Of a DNA stretch of 64,000 bases, positions 33,691 through 41,189 are shown in pieces. The notes under the pieces were generated by a model. That model did no database searches. It was not told the origin of the DNA and saw nothing but the letters and a program-made list of their open reading frames with translations. Source of the stretch: an uncultured Bacteroidales bacterium (GTDB lineage Bacteria; Bacteroidota; Bacteroidia; Bacteroidales; Bacteroidaceae); NCBI GenBank assembly GCA_902768605.1, contig CACXLY010000001.1, forward strand, positions 36,850 through 100,849. Direction: 5' to 3'. The translations under genes were made by a program, and so were the position numbers. How positions within the stretch are numbered: the first letter of the stretch is position 1; every line of letters starts with the position of its first letter.

Positions 33691-34788
33691 TTACCTGCGA
33701 CCGCCTCGGCTGCTGCCAGCGCTGCCACGGCTGCCTCCCATGCTGCTGCCGCGAGAGGAACCGCCGAAGCTGGATGAACTGCCACGGCTGCTGCCACCGA
33801 AGCTTGAGCCACCGCGAGAAGAGCCTCCGTAGCTGGATGAACTGCCACGGCTGCTGCCGATACCAACGCTCCGACTGCTGCTCATGCTGCCTGCGCGACT
33901 GCTGCTCATGCTACTTCCGCGAGAAGAGCTTCCGTAGCTGGATACGTTGCCGCGACTCATGCTGCTGCTCTGGCTCATGCTGCTGCCACGACTCAGGCCC
34001 GAGCTCATGCGGGAGCTGCTGCCGTCGAACGAGTTGCCGCGATTCACGCCGACGTGACTGATGTTGCCACGATTGCTCGTTCTGACGTCGGAGTTGTGAG
34101 TACTGCTGCTCTCATGGTTACCGTAGGAGTGCGTGCTGCCGCTGCGGTTGTTGTCGTTGGAACGGCCATGGTCGCCATAACTGCTTCTGTCGCGGTTGTC
34201 GTTGCCTCCGGAGCGATGGTTGTTCATGTCGATATGATAACCATTGCCGCTGATGCGACGACCGCCGTCGCCATTGCTGCGATAACCCACCGCCGGGCGA
34301 TGCATGTCGTGACCCCTCAGCCCGCCGTTCCAGTGCGGACGGCGATCGGCATAGAAGCCTCCGTGGTAGTGATAGCGACTGTGACCGCCATAATACGTAC
34401 GCCATACGACAGGCCGGCTGTAGTAGAAGTAGCCGCGATTGTAGTAGCTATAGATGGGGAAGTACCAGCCGCCGGCACGCCACAGGATAGGGCGCAGGAA
34501 GTAGTCGGCTGCCGTAAGGAGGCTGTACTGCCAGTCGTGCAGGATGCAACGCAGGTCGTACAGGCGATAGCTGTAGTAGTCGCCATAGAGATCGGACGGC
34601 GAATCGACACGGAGGAAGTAGTCGAGGTTGATCTCGTAGGCATCGTTATACTGTTGGTCGTTGAGGTTGAGCTCATACGCCATCTTGTCCGTCAGGTAGA
34701 GAGCCTCAGCCTGAGCGCGTTCGAAACTCATTGCACTGGCACCCATCCAGGCTGCCATCAGCATCAGGGAAAGAACTAATTTTTTCAT
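33691..34788 (-). CDS. Secreted Ser/Gly/Arg-rich low-complexity protein
   Basis: 365 aa, not recognised as a named family. Signal peptide MKKLVLSLMLMAAWMGASA. Residues about 22-100 are an alpha-helical globular part (ALYLTDKMAYELNLNDQQYNDAYEINLDYF, YRLYDLRCILHDWQYSLL) followed by a Tyr/Trp-rich stretch (SYYNRGYFYYSRPVVW). From about 150 to the end the protein is almost only Ser, Gly, Arg, Asn and His, with GSSRGSS-like repeats. Composition recalls RGG-type disordered regions that bind nucleic acid or polyanions, but it is exported, so a surface or matrix role is possible. It has its own -7 box and a terminator, so it is a single-gene unit. Confidence 0.85.
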   Translation of the reverse strand: MKKLVLSLMLMAAWMGASAMSFERAQAEALYLTDKMAYELNLNDQQYNDAYEINLDYFLRVDSPSDLYGDYYSYRLYDLRCILHDWQYSLLTAADYFLRPILWRAGGWYFPIYSYYNRGYFYYSRPVVWRTYYGGHSRYHYHGGFYADRRPHWNGGLRGHDMHRPAVGYRSNGDGGRRISGNGYHIDMNNHRSGGNDNRDRSSYGDHGRSNDNNRSGSTHSYGNHESSSTHNSDVRTSNRGNISHVGVNRGNSFDGSSSRMSSGLSRGSSMSQSSSMSRGNVSSYGSSSRGSSMSSSRAGSMSSSRSVGIGSSRGSSSSYGGSSRGGSSFGGSSRGSSSSFGGSSRGSSMGGSRGSAGSSRGGRR

Positions 34789-34835
34789 AGCATTTGATGT
34801 TTTATGTGTTGCACGTTTATTTCTGTTTGACAGTG

Positions 34836-34843
34836 CAAAGGTA
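34836..34843 (-). promoter_or_regulatory. -7 box of the Ser/Gly/Arg-rich gene
   Basis: TACCTTTG on the minus strand, 48 bp upstream of the ATG. Confidence 0.7.
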
Positions 34844-34948
34844 AGACATAAAACGGAAGCAAATGCAAGGGTTTTCCCTAAACGCTCGGGGGAAAAGCCT
34901 AAAGCCTCTCATTGTCACATCCAAAAGAGGGGCAAACCGACTGATTGG

Positions 34949-36097
34949 CTAATCCATACGGTCCCTGTAGTCCTCGTAAGTGAAGCGGCGGAGCTCCTCG
35001 CGCGTGCCGTCCTCATGCTCGAGTACGATCGAGGGGTGCATGATGCCGTTGAACATCGTGGTCTTTACGGTCGTGTAGTGTATCATGTCCTCGAAGACGA
35101 CCTCCTGCCCCACCTGGAGCGGCTCGGGGAAACGCCAACTGCCCATGTAGTCGCCGCTCAGGCAACTGTTGCCGCCCAACCGGTAGATGTTCCGCTCTTT
35201 CGCATCGGGCTGTGAAGCTGCCTCGAAGGGAAGGCTCTCGGCGCCGCGCACGTCGGGCTGATAGGGCATCTCGAGGCAGTCGGGCATGTGGCAGGTGAAA
35301 GAGACGTTCAGGATGGCCGTCTGGATGCCATGGTTCTCGACGACATCGACCACCTGAGCCACGAGCGGCCCCGTCTGCCAGGCAAAGGTGCTGCCCGGTT
35401 CGAGGATGATGTGGAGATGCGGATGGCGGCGGTGCAGTCCCTTTAATATATTAATAAGGTACGCGACGTCGTAGCCCTTGCGCGTCATCAGGTGTCCGCC
35501 ACCCAGGTTCAGCCACTTCAGTTGCGGGAACCAGCGCGAGAATTTCGCTTCAAGATGCTCGAGGGTGTGCTCCAGAGCCGAGGCCGGACTCTCGCAGTGG
35601 CAATGGCAATGGAAACCTTCGATGCCGGCAGGGAGTTTGTCGGGCAACTGCTCGGCCAGCACGCCGAAGCGGCTACCGGGTGCGCAGGGGTTGTAGAGCT
35701 CCGTCTCTATCTCGCTGTATTCCGGGTTGACGCGAAGGCCGTAGGACACGGAATGTTCGATGAAATGGGCTGTTTTTGGCGCAAAGTGCTCGTATTGCGA
35801 GAGGGAATTGAAGGTGACGTGGCCGCTGCAATGCAGTATTTCGTCGAATTCATCGTCCTCATACGCCGGGCTGTAGGTGTGGGCGAGGGAGCCGAACTCC
35901 TCCAACGAAAGGCGCGCTTCGCACAGACTGCTTGCCGTGGTTTTCTCGATGAAATCGCGGAAAATTGGAAAGGTACGCCATAACGCGAAGGCTTTGAAGG
36001 CGAGGATTATCTCCACGTCGGCTTCGTCGGCAACGCTCTTGATGAGCTGCAGATTACGTCGGAGCAACGACTCCTGGACAAGGTAGTAGGGACGCAC
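34949..36097 (-). CDS. nspC: Carboxynorspermidine decarboxylase
   Basis: 382 aa. PLP enzyme of the alanine-racemase fold that makes spermidine or norspermidine from its carboxy form. The PLP lysine is Lys35 in ILAFKAFALW; further motifs are YSPAYED, FHCHCHCES, WLNLGGGHLMTRKGYD, ILEPGSTFAW and the second active-site Cys region GGNSCLSGDYMG. Full length. The partner carboxynorspermidine synthase is not in the window. Downstream of the PCMD gene and separated by three tandem GC-rich repeats. Confidence 0.95.
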   Translation of the reverse strand: MRPYYLVQESLLRRNLQLIKSVADEADVEIILAFKAFALWRTFPIFRDFIEKTTASSLCEARLSLEEFGSLAHTYSPAYEDDEFDEILHCSGHVTFNSLSQYEHFAPKTAHFIEHSVSYGLRVNPEYSEIETELYNPCAPGSRFGVLAEQLPDKLPAGIEGFHCHCHCESPASALEHTLEHLEAKFSRWFPQLKWLNLGGGHLMTRKGYDVAYLINILKGLHRRHPHLHIILEPGSTFAWQTGPLVAQVVDVVENHGIQTAILNVSFTCHMPDCLEMPYQPDVRGAESLPFEAASQPDAKERNIYRLGGNSCLSGDYMGSWRFPEPLQVGQEVVFEDMIHYTTVKTTMFNGIMHPSIVLEHEDGTREELRRFTYEDYRDRMD

Positions 36098-36160
36098 TAA
36101 TTTACGATTTGACGATTTACGATTTACGATTTATTTACGATTTGAGTAATTTAACTATTT
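36098..36160. repeat. 7-bp-period TTTACGA array
   Basis: About six ATTTACG/ATTTGACG words between nspC and the tandem GC-rich repeats. Confidence 0.85.
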
Positions 36161-36162
36161 AA

Positions 36163-36251
36163 TTCACCCCTCCTTTGGAGGGGCTGGGGGAGGCTATTCC
36201 TTTGGAGGGGCTGGGGGAGGCTGTTCCTTTGGAGGGGCAGGGGGAGGCTCT
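36163..36251. repeat. Three tandem GC-rich palindromic repeats
   Basis: The unit CCTTTGGAGGGGCTGGGGG plus AGGCT(A/G)TT occurs three times in direct tandem (about 28-bp step), ending at the stop of the PCMD gene. Same consensus as the repeats that flank DUF559 at 38585 and 39026-39121. Confidence 0.92.
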
Positions 36252-37211
36252 TTAGTACACAAGCTTGACGTTGTCCACCCAGAGGGTGTTGCCGATGGTG
36301 CCGACGTAGGCGCCGCCATGGCTGCTGTCGAATTTCAGTACGATATGCGTGGGCGTTTCGTCGGGTGATGCCCAGCCTTCCTCGGTGACGGGCACGTTCT
36401 TCCCTTTGCTGTTGAGGCCGTAGAAACCCGTGCTGCCCGACATCAGCCCCATATCCGGCTTGTAGAAGCTCTCGTGGGTGATGTCGCCGTAATGGATGTT
36501 GAAGGTCTGCCCCTCCTTCCAGTCGCAGTTTTGGGTGAAGAAGTGGCGCATGGTGCCGATGCGAAGGGCGTGGATGTTGCCGTCTGCGTCCTCCCACCGC
36601 TTCTGCAGCAGACAGGTGACCTGCCCCATGTCCTTGCCGCTCACTTTCAGTCGCTTGCTGAAGCCCGTCTCGCGGATGCGCTCCGTGCCCGGCGAGTTGT
36701 ACTTGTAGTCGAACTTGACGGCCTTCGGTCGCTTGGTGAAGGGTATGCCGATGCTCATCTTGCTCATCGGGTTGCTCGAGCCTGTGATGGGCTCCAGCAG
36801 GGTGCCGAGGAAGATGCTGCCCGTGGCGAGGACGCTGATGTTGATGACGCCGATGGCCTTGGCGCTCACGATGTGTGTCGTCAGCTTGGCGCACTGGCCG
36901 CCCTGATGTTTGTCGGGATAGACGCTGACGTTGGTCTTGACCACGCCCGCCACTTTCGCAAAGACGTTGCTGCAGCCCCAAGGCGAACCGCCCTGATTGG
37001 TGTAGGCTCGGGCGCCGTCGAACGTTCCTTTCGGGCCTATCTCATAGAGTGTCTGCGTGTTACCGCCGACGAGCACGCTCTCCTTTATGGAGCGGGTAAT
37101 CCACGAGTCGAAATTGCCGAACTTGACCAACTCCTCTTCGGCGAACGCGCCAAGAGAGGCCATCAGGCTGCAGAGTGCTATGAAAAATACTTTGTTGCGA
37201 TACATGTTCAT
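36252..37211 (-). CDS. Secreted PCMD-domain (putative carbohydrate metabolism) protein
   Basis: 319 aa. Signal peptide up to GAFAEE. The body fits the PCMD fold seen in Bacteroidetes secreted proteins: NFDSWITRSIKES, GGSPWGCSN, a jelly-roll-like core with KAVKFDYKYNSPG and the C-terminal HIVLKFDSSHGGAYVGTIGN-TLWVDNVKLVY. PCMD proteins are thought to bind or process carbohydrates but no activity is established. A second in-frame Met follows two codons later (37205). The stop codon abuts the triple GC-rich repeat. Confidence 0.8.
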   Translation of the reverse strand: MNMYRNKVFFIALCSLMASLGAFAEEELVKFGNFDSWITRSIKESVLVGGNTQTLYEIGPKGTFDGARAYTNQGGSPWGCSNVFAKVAGVVKTNVSVYPDKHQGGQCAKLTTHIVSAKAIGVINISVLATGSIFLGTLLEPITGSSNPMSKMSIGIPFTKRPKAVKFDYKYNSPGTERIRETGFSKRLKVSGKDMGQVTCLLQKRWEDADGNIHALRIGTMRHFFTQNCDWKEGQTFNIHYGDITHESFYKPDMGLMSGSTGFYGLNSKGKNVPVTEEGWASPDETPTHIVLKFDSSHGGAYVGTIGNTLWVDNVKLVY

Positions 37212-37225
37212 TACGTTTTGCGCGG

Positions 37226-37233
37226 CAAATGTA
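37226..37233 (-). promoter_or_regulatory. -7 box of the PCMD gene
   Basis: TACATTTG on the minus strand, 15 bp upstream of the ATG at 37211. Confidence 0.65.
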
Positions 37234-37241
37234 CGGACTTT

Positions 37242-37814
37242 TTATGAAACATACAAGCCCTTTGCCTTTATTTCTTCCCAAACGGCTGGAGGAAGGCCCT
37301 CGCCGTCGTAATCGGGGTCGTTGGCGATGCGGTTCCGTATCTCCGTGCTGCTGATGTCGAGCAGCGGCGTCTCGGCAACGGTGACGTTTCGTGGGACGTC
37401 CGGCAGCGCGTAGCCCGGTCTGGGATAGATGATGATGCGGTAGCGGGCGAGGATGGCCTTGCTGCGGTACCAGTCGGGGAAACGCGGCCAGTTGTCGGCC
37501 CCGATGACAAGCACGAACTCGCGCTCGGGGTGCTCGCGGCTCAGGGCTCGCAACGTATTGTACATATAGGAAGGTCGGGGCAGGGAAAATTCGCGGTCGC
37601 ACACCTCAACGCCCTGTATGTCAGCGACTGCAAGACGCGCCAGGCGCAGCCGTTCATCATCATCGAGCAGGTCGGCATTCACCTTGAATGGGTTTTGCGG
37701 CGAGACCAGGAGCCACATCTCATCGACGAGACCGCTGTCGGCCAACGCTTTCGCCAGCCGCACGTGCCCCTCGTGAATGGGATTGAAACTGCCTCCGTAG
37801 ATGCCTGTTAACAT
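37242..37814 (-). CDS. nadD: Nicotinate-nucleotide adenylyltransferase
   Basis: 190 aa. Makes deamido-NAD from nicotinate mononucleotide and ATP. HIGH-type motif in YGGSFNPIHEGHVRLA, the NMN-binding stretch WLLVSPQNPFK, VLVIGADNW, and the end motif SSTEIRNRI. It follows gmk on the minus strand; yicC-gmk-nadD is, as far as I recall, a common Bacteroidetes order, here disturbed by the DUF559 element and by repeats that fill the 200-bp gap between gmk and nadD. Confidence 0.95.
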   Translation of the reverse strand: MLTGIYGGSFNPIHEGHVRLAKALADSGLVDEMWLLVSPQNPFKVNADLLDDDERLRLARLAVADIQGVEVCDREFSLPRPSYMYNTLRALSREHPEREFVLVIGADNWPRFPDWYRSKAILARYRIIIYPRPGYALPDVPRNVTVAETPLLDISSTEIRNRIANDPDYDGEGLPPAVWEEIKAKGLYVS

Positions 37815-37816
37815 TT

Positions 37817-37858
37817 GGAAAATTTAAAATTTAAAATTGAAAATTGAAAATTGAAAGG
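37817..37858. repeat. 7-bp-period AAATTTA/AAATTGA array
   Basis: Six heptamers right upstream (on the minus strand) of nadD. Confidence 0.85.
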
Positions 37859-37865
37859 TGGCGTC

Positions 37866-37955
37866 GGAAAACGCTTGCTGTGGCGTTGGCCGTTCCTTGC
37901 TGTAGCGTTGGCCGCTCCTTGCTGTGGCGTTGGCCTTTCCTTGCTGTGGCGTAAA
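37866..37955. repeat. 22-bp-period array of CTTGCTGTGGCGTTGGCC
   Basis: CTTGCTGT at 37874, 37896, 37918 and 37940, exactly 22 bp apart. This is the reverse complement of the CACAGCAAGG word of 15252 and 45581. Confidence 0.95.
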
Positions 37956-37956
37956 A

Positions 37957-38034
37957 TTCCCCCTAAAGGGGGTTAGGGGGGCTCTTCCTATGGCGTTAGC
38001 CGTTCTCTCTGGAGGGGCTCAAGGGGTCTCATGG
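37957..38034. repeat. GC-rich palindromic repeats at the gmk 3' end
   Basis: CCCCCTAAAGGGGG at 37959-37972 and a second, more degenerate copy (TCTGGAGGGGCTCAAGGGG) at 38009-38027. The stop codon and last residues (ETP) of the kinase are inside the second copy. Confidence 0.85.
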
Positions 38035-38993
38035 AAGAAGTCGCGGAGCAATACCACGGCCTGCTGTTTTGCGACGTCGAGGTCGTCGTTGACGATGATG
38101 TGGTCGAACTGCGGGGCAAACGACATTTCGTACGCCGCCTTGGCCACTCTTTGTTCAATTTGCGCCATTTCATCGGTATTTCTACGTATCAGACGCTCCC
38201 TCAGGACCTCGATTGAGGGGGGCTGGATGAAGATGCTCATGGCATCGTCGCCATAGTATCGCTTGATGTTGATGCCACCCTTCACGTCGACATCGAAGAC
38301 GACATTCATCCCCGCTGCCAATTTCTCCTCGACCTGACGCTTCAGCGTGCCGTAGAACCTGCCTTCATAAACTTCTTCATACTCGAGGAAATCGTCCGCC
38401 TTGATGTGGCGTCGGAACTCCTCAGGCGTAAGGAAATAGTAGTCCACGCCATCCTGCTCCTGGCCTCTCGGCGGCCTGCTGGTGGCGCTTACGCTGAACG
38501 CCAGCCTGAACTCGGGATGCTCCGTCATCAGGTAGTTCACGATTGTGCTCTTGCCACTACCCGAAGGAGCTGAAACAATAAGAAGCCTCCCCCGACCCCT
38601 CCAAAGGAGGGGGGAACCGCCCGACTGAAGCTCTTCTTTTATCTTATCCATGACAATATCAATATTGGTTATAATTTCTTCGTTGGTTAAGCGCATCACC
38701 CGAAAGCCTAATCGTCCTAAATCCTCGCTCCTCTGCTCATCATCAACCATTTGTGCACTTTTATTATGATATGCTCCGTCAACCTCGATAATGAGCTTCT
38801 CCTGCAAGCACACAAAATCAGCAATGTAATCTCCTATGATATGTTGTCTGCGAAAGCGGACTCCGCATTGGGAAGCCCGCAAGGCATTCCATAAGATGCT
38901 TTCTGCCTCCGTGGGATTCTTGCGATTCTCAAGCGAAAACTTGCGCAGCAAATCATAAGCCGCACAGTTTGCCGTCTCGTATCCTCGTTTCAT
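38019..38993 (-). CDS. gmk: DUF559 Vsr-like nuclease domain fused to guanylate kinase
   Basis: 324 aa. Residues 1-121 are a complete DUF559 domain (MTEAE-type start as NPTEAESILWNALRAS, then GVRFRRQHIIGDYIADFVC and KLIIEVDGAYH with the acidic residues expected for a PD-(D/E)xK/Vsr-like nuclease). Residues 122-136 (SGGSPLLWRGRG) are written by a GC-rich palindromic repeat. Residues 137-320 are a complete guanylate kinase: P-loop SAPSGSGKST, SATSRPPRGQEQDGVDYYF and VFDVDVKGG. It makes GDP from GMP and is essential. No ATG, GTG or TTG is in frame near the kinase start, so the kinase seems to be made only as this fusion unless an ATT is used. The DUF559 part (38641-38993) is about 44% G+C by hand count against about 55% in adjacent gmk and yicC stretches. 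Confidence 0.93.
   Translation of the reverse strand: MKRGYETANCAAYDLLRKFSLENRKNPTEAESILWNALRASQCGVRFRRQHIIGDYIADFVCLQEKLIIEVDGAYHNKSAQMVDDEQRSEDLGRLGFRVMRLTNEEIITNIDIVMDKIKEELQSGGSPLLWRGRGRLLIVSAPSGSGKSTIVNYLMTEHPEFRLAFSVSATSRPPRGQEQDGVDYYFLTPEEFRRHIKADDFLEYEEVYEGRFYGTLKRQVEEKLAAGMNVVFDVDVKGGINIKRYYGDDAMSIFIQPPSIEVLRERLIRRNTDEMAQIEQRVAKAAYEMSFAPQFDHIIVNDDLDVAKQQAVVLLRDFFHETP
38585..38616. repeat. GC-rich repeat forming the DUF559-Gmk linker
   Basis: CCCCTCCAAAGGAGGGG core with GCCTCCCCCGA flank, same consensus as 39026-39121 and 36163-36251, read in frame through the fusion. Confidence 0.92.
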
Positions 38994-39016
38994 CCCTCTG
39001 CTTTTAATAACTGCGT

Positions 39017-39130
39017 CTTCCTGTCACCCCTCCTTTGGAGGGGCAATGGGGAGGCTATTTACATCACTTCTTATTATAGCGGCTTCCTGTCACCCCTCCT
39101 TTGGAGGGGCAAGGGGGAGGCTCTTTACAT
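39017..39130. repeat. Two direct GC-rich repeats, 66-bp duplication at the yicC end
   Basis: CACCCCTCCTTTGGAGGGGC occurs at 39025 and 39091. The whole segment from CTTCCTG (39017 and 39083) to TTTACAT (39058 and 39124) is repeated 66 bp apart, so the last codons of yicC are included in the duplication. These copies flank DUF559 on its upstream side. Confidence 0.92.
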
Positions 39131-40003
39131 TACATTCAATACTTGTTCCTTAATCTGTTCGAGCTCGTCCTTCATCTTGACGACGATGTTCTGCATCTCT
39201 GCCAGGTTGCTTTTGCTGCCGGTGGTGTTGATCTCGCGACCCATCTCCTGAGCGATGAAACCGAGTTTCTTGCCCTGTCCGTGCCCTTCGTCCATGGTCT
39301 TGCGAAAGTAGAGAAGATGGTTCGCCAAGCGCTGCTTCTCCTCGTTGATGTCGAGCTTCTCGATGTAGTAAATCATTTCCTGCTCCAACCTGTTCTTATC
39401 GTACTCCACATCCGGGATGGAGGCGAGCCCGTCCGTTATGCGCTGGCGGATTTTCTCGACGCGCTGCTTCTCGTAGGGCTCGATGCCGGCGAGCAGGGCG
39501 CCTATGTTGTCGAGCTTCTCCTCGAACTTACGCTGCAGGGCCTCGCCCTCCTGGCGACGGAACGCCATCAGGCTGTCGATGGCCCTCTGCACGACGTCGC
39601 GCGCCACCTGCCACTCCTCGTCGGAGAGCTCCTGCTGCGTCTCGCCGGCCGACATCACGCCCGGCATGCGGACCAGCGTGTGCCAGTAGTCGTCGGGCTC
39701 CGGTATGCCGTACTTCACCGAGATGTCCTGCATCTGCCGGTAGTACGCGGCCACCAGCTCGCCGTTTATTGGCGAGGCGTCCGACGGGTCCTGTTGCTCA
39801 ATCCAAAGATTGAACTCCACTTTGCCGCGCTCTATGCTCTGCGCCAGCATCGCCCGCACCTCCATCTCCTTCTCCCTGTAGATGGGAGCCACGCGCGATG
39901 AGAGGTCGAGCGCCTTGCTGTTGAGTGACTTCACCTCAGCAATAATCTTCTTTCCCTGGAACACAGCTGAAGCCTTGCCGTATCCTGTCATTGATAGTAT
40001 CAT
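39125..40003 (-). CDS. yicC: YicC-family endoribonuclease
   Basis: 292 aa from the ATG at 40003 (MILSMTGYGKAS is the family start; the frame continues upstream through promoter DNA). YicC proteins are stress-linked endoribonucleases involved in RNA turnover. Typical features: MTGYGKA start, EVKSLNSKALDLSSRVAP, the long helical middle (about 100-230) and the C-terminal GREINTTGSKSNLAEMQNIVVKMKDELEQIKEQVLNV. Its last codons are duplicated 66 bp downstream along with a GC-rich repeat. First gene of the yicC-[DUF559]gmk-nadD group on the minus strand. Confidence 0.94.
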   Translation of the reverse strand: MILSMTGYGKASAVFQGKKIIAEVKSLNSKALDLSSRVAPIYREKEMEVRAMLAQSIERGKVEFNLWIEQQDPSDASPINGELVAAYYRQMQDISVKYGIPEPDDYWHTLVRMPGVMSAGETQQELSDEEWQVARDVVQRAIDSLMAFRRQEGEALQRKFEEKLDNIGALLAGIEPYEKQRVEKIRQRITDGLASIPDVEYDKNRLEQEMIYYIEKLDINEEKQRLANHLLYFRKTMDEGHGQGKKLGFIAQEMGREINTTGSKSNLAEMQNIVVKMKDELEQIKEQVLNVM

Positions 40004-40023
40004 CTTCGTCTGCAATTTTGCTG

Positions 40024-40054
40024 CAAAGATACGAAGAAGCGAGCGAAATACAAA
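40024..40054 (-). promoter_or_regulatory. Promoter of yicC
   Basis: On the minus strand TTTG (40051-40054), a 19-bp spacer and TATCTTTG (40024-40031): an exact Bacteroidetes promoter. Confidence 0.85.
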
Positions 40055-40101
40055 GGGAAGACACACATTATTTCTATTTTAACGGGGAAAAAGCACACAC
40101 G

Positions 40102-40125
40102 TTTGACTTTTTTTCACTACCTTTG
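40102..40125 (+). promoter_or_regulatory. Promoter of the DacA-like gene
   Basis: TTTG at 40102-40105 and TACCTTTG at 40118-40125. The ATG begins at 40130, 4 nt after the box, so the transcript should start at or very near the start codon. Confidence 0.8.
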
Positions 40126-40129
40126 CAGC

Positions 40130-41065
40130 ATGAAAAAGCCTTTCCTCTGTTTGATGTCCCTTCTGCTGGCGTTCTGCTTTGCCTGCAGAAGCGAAGAGAA
40201 ACTTACGCCCGAGGAGCAGCGGCTGCGTAAGATTGCGCTGTTGGACTCCACGCTCAGCGACTTCGTCCGGCTCGATTCGGTCGAGGGCTTCGGAAGCGTC
40301 GAAGCAATTACGGCCAAGGCCTGGCTGCTCGTCGATGACTCTACGGGGTTCATCATCAGCGAGAAAGCAGCGGACGAGAAGTTGTATATGGCGTCGATTA
40401 CCAAGATGATGACCTGCCTGCTGGCGCTCGAGAACGGATGCCTTGCCGACACGGTCCTCATCACGGGCAACGACTGCGTCACGCGGGACTCATGGGTGAA
40501 GGCGGGCGACGCCTACCGGCTCGGCGACCTCGTCTGCGAGATGATGATGGTGAGCGATAACAACGCGGCATACGCAGTCGCCAATCACATCGCAGGCGAC
40601 ACGCTGTCGTTCTATGCCATGATGAACGAGAAGGCGCAATACCTGGGCATGGACAGCACGCACTTCGCCAGCGTGAACGGCATGCCCTGCAACGAGAACT
40701 ACAGCTCCGCAAGCGATCTCGTCAGGCTTTCCAGATATTGCATGGCCGACAGCCTCTTCTCGGACATCGTCGGCACTGCAGAGAAAGACATCCCGCTTCT
40801 CGACGGACGGCACCTGCCCTGCACAAGCACCAACCAGCTCCTCTTCAGCTACGACGGCTGCATCGGCATCAAGACGGGCTACACACGTCAGGCGGCAGGC
40901 TGCCTCGCCTCAGCCGCCAACCGCGACGACAGCACGCTCTTCCTCGTCCTTCTGGGCAGCCGAAGCCGCTCGTCAAGATTCAAGGAGTCGGCCATCCTGC
41001 TCGACTATGGCTTCAATGCAATGAGGGCTTATCGGGAAAAAGCAAAGGAGAAGAAGAGGGATTAG
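40130..41065 (+). CDS. D-alanyl-D-alanine carboxypeptidase (PBP5/DacA type)
   Basis: 311 aa from the ATG at 40130. Signal peptide with a Cys-rich end (LLLAFCFAC) that may be a weak lipobox. Penicillin-binding SxxK motif is S89-I-T-K92, second motif S142-D-N144, third K248-T-G250. It trims the terminal D-Ala of peptidoglycan stem peptides in the periplasm. At 311 aa it lacks the C-terminal beta domain and membrane anchor of E. coli PBP5; the end is a Lys-rich tail. It may instead be held by the N-terminal lipid or helix. Confidence 0.9.
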   Translation: MKKPFLCLMSLLLAFCFACRSEEKLTPEEQRLRKIALLDSTLSDFVRLDSVEGFGSVEAITAKAWLLVDDSTGFIISEKAADEKLYMASITKMMTCLLALENGCLADTVLITGNDCVTRDSWVKAGDAYRLGDLVCEMMMVSDNNAAYAVANHIAGDTLSFYAMMNEKAQYLGMDSTHFASVNGMPCNENYSSASDLVRLSRYCMADSLFSDIVGTAEKDIPLLDGRHLPCTSTNQLLFSYDGCIGIKTGYTRQAAGCLASAANRDDSTLFLVLLGSRSRSSRFKESAILLDYGFNAMRAYREKAKEKKRD

Positions 41066-41097
41066 AGCCCTTTCAGCCCCAATAGACAAAAAAACTC

Positions 41098-41130
41098 CAT
41101 CCTCTAATCTCTAATCTCTAATCTTTTTTG
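41098..41130. repeat. 7-bp-period CTAATCT array
   Basis: Four CTAATCT heptamers immediately upstream of the tsaB -7 box. Confidence 0.85.
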
Positions 41131-41138
41131 TATCTTTG
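41131..41138 (+). promoter_or_regulatory. -7 box of tsaB
   Basis: TATCTTTG, directly after the CTAATCT array; the ATG follows 51 bp later. Confidence 0.7.
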
Positions 41139-41189
41139 CAGCGCGAAATAAATAAAGGAATAAAGATTAGACATTAGGGAATAGAGATT

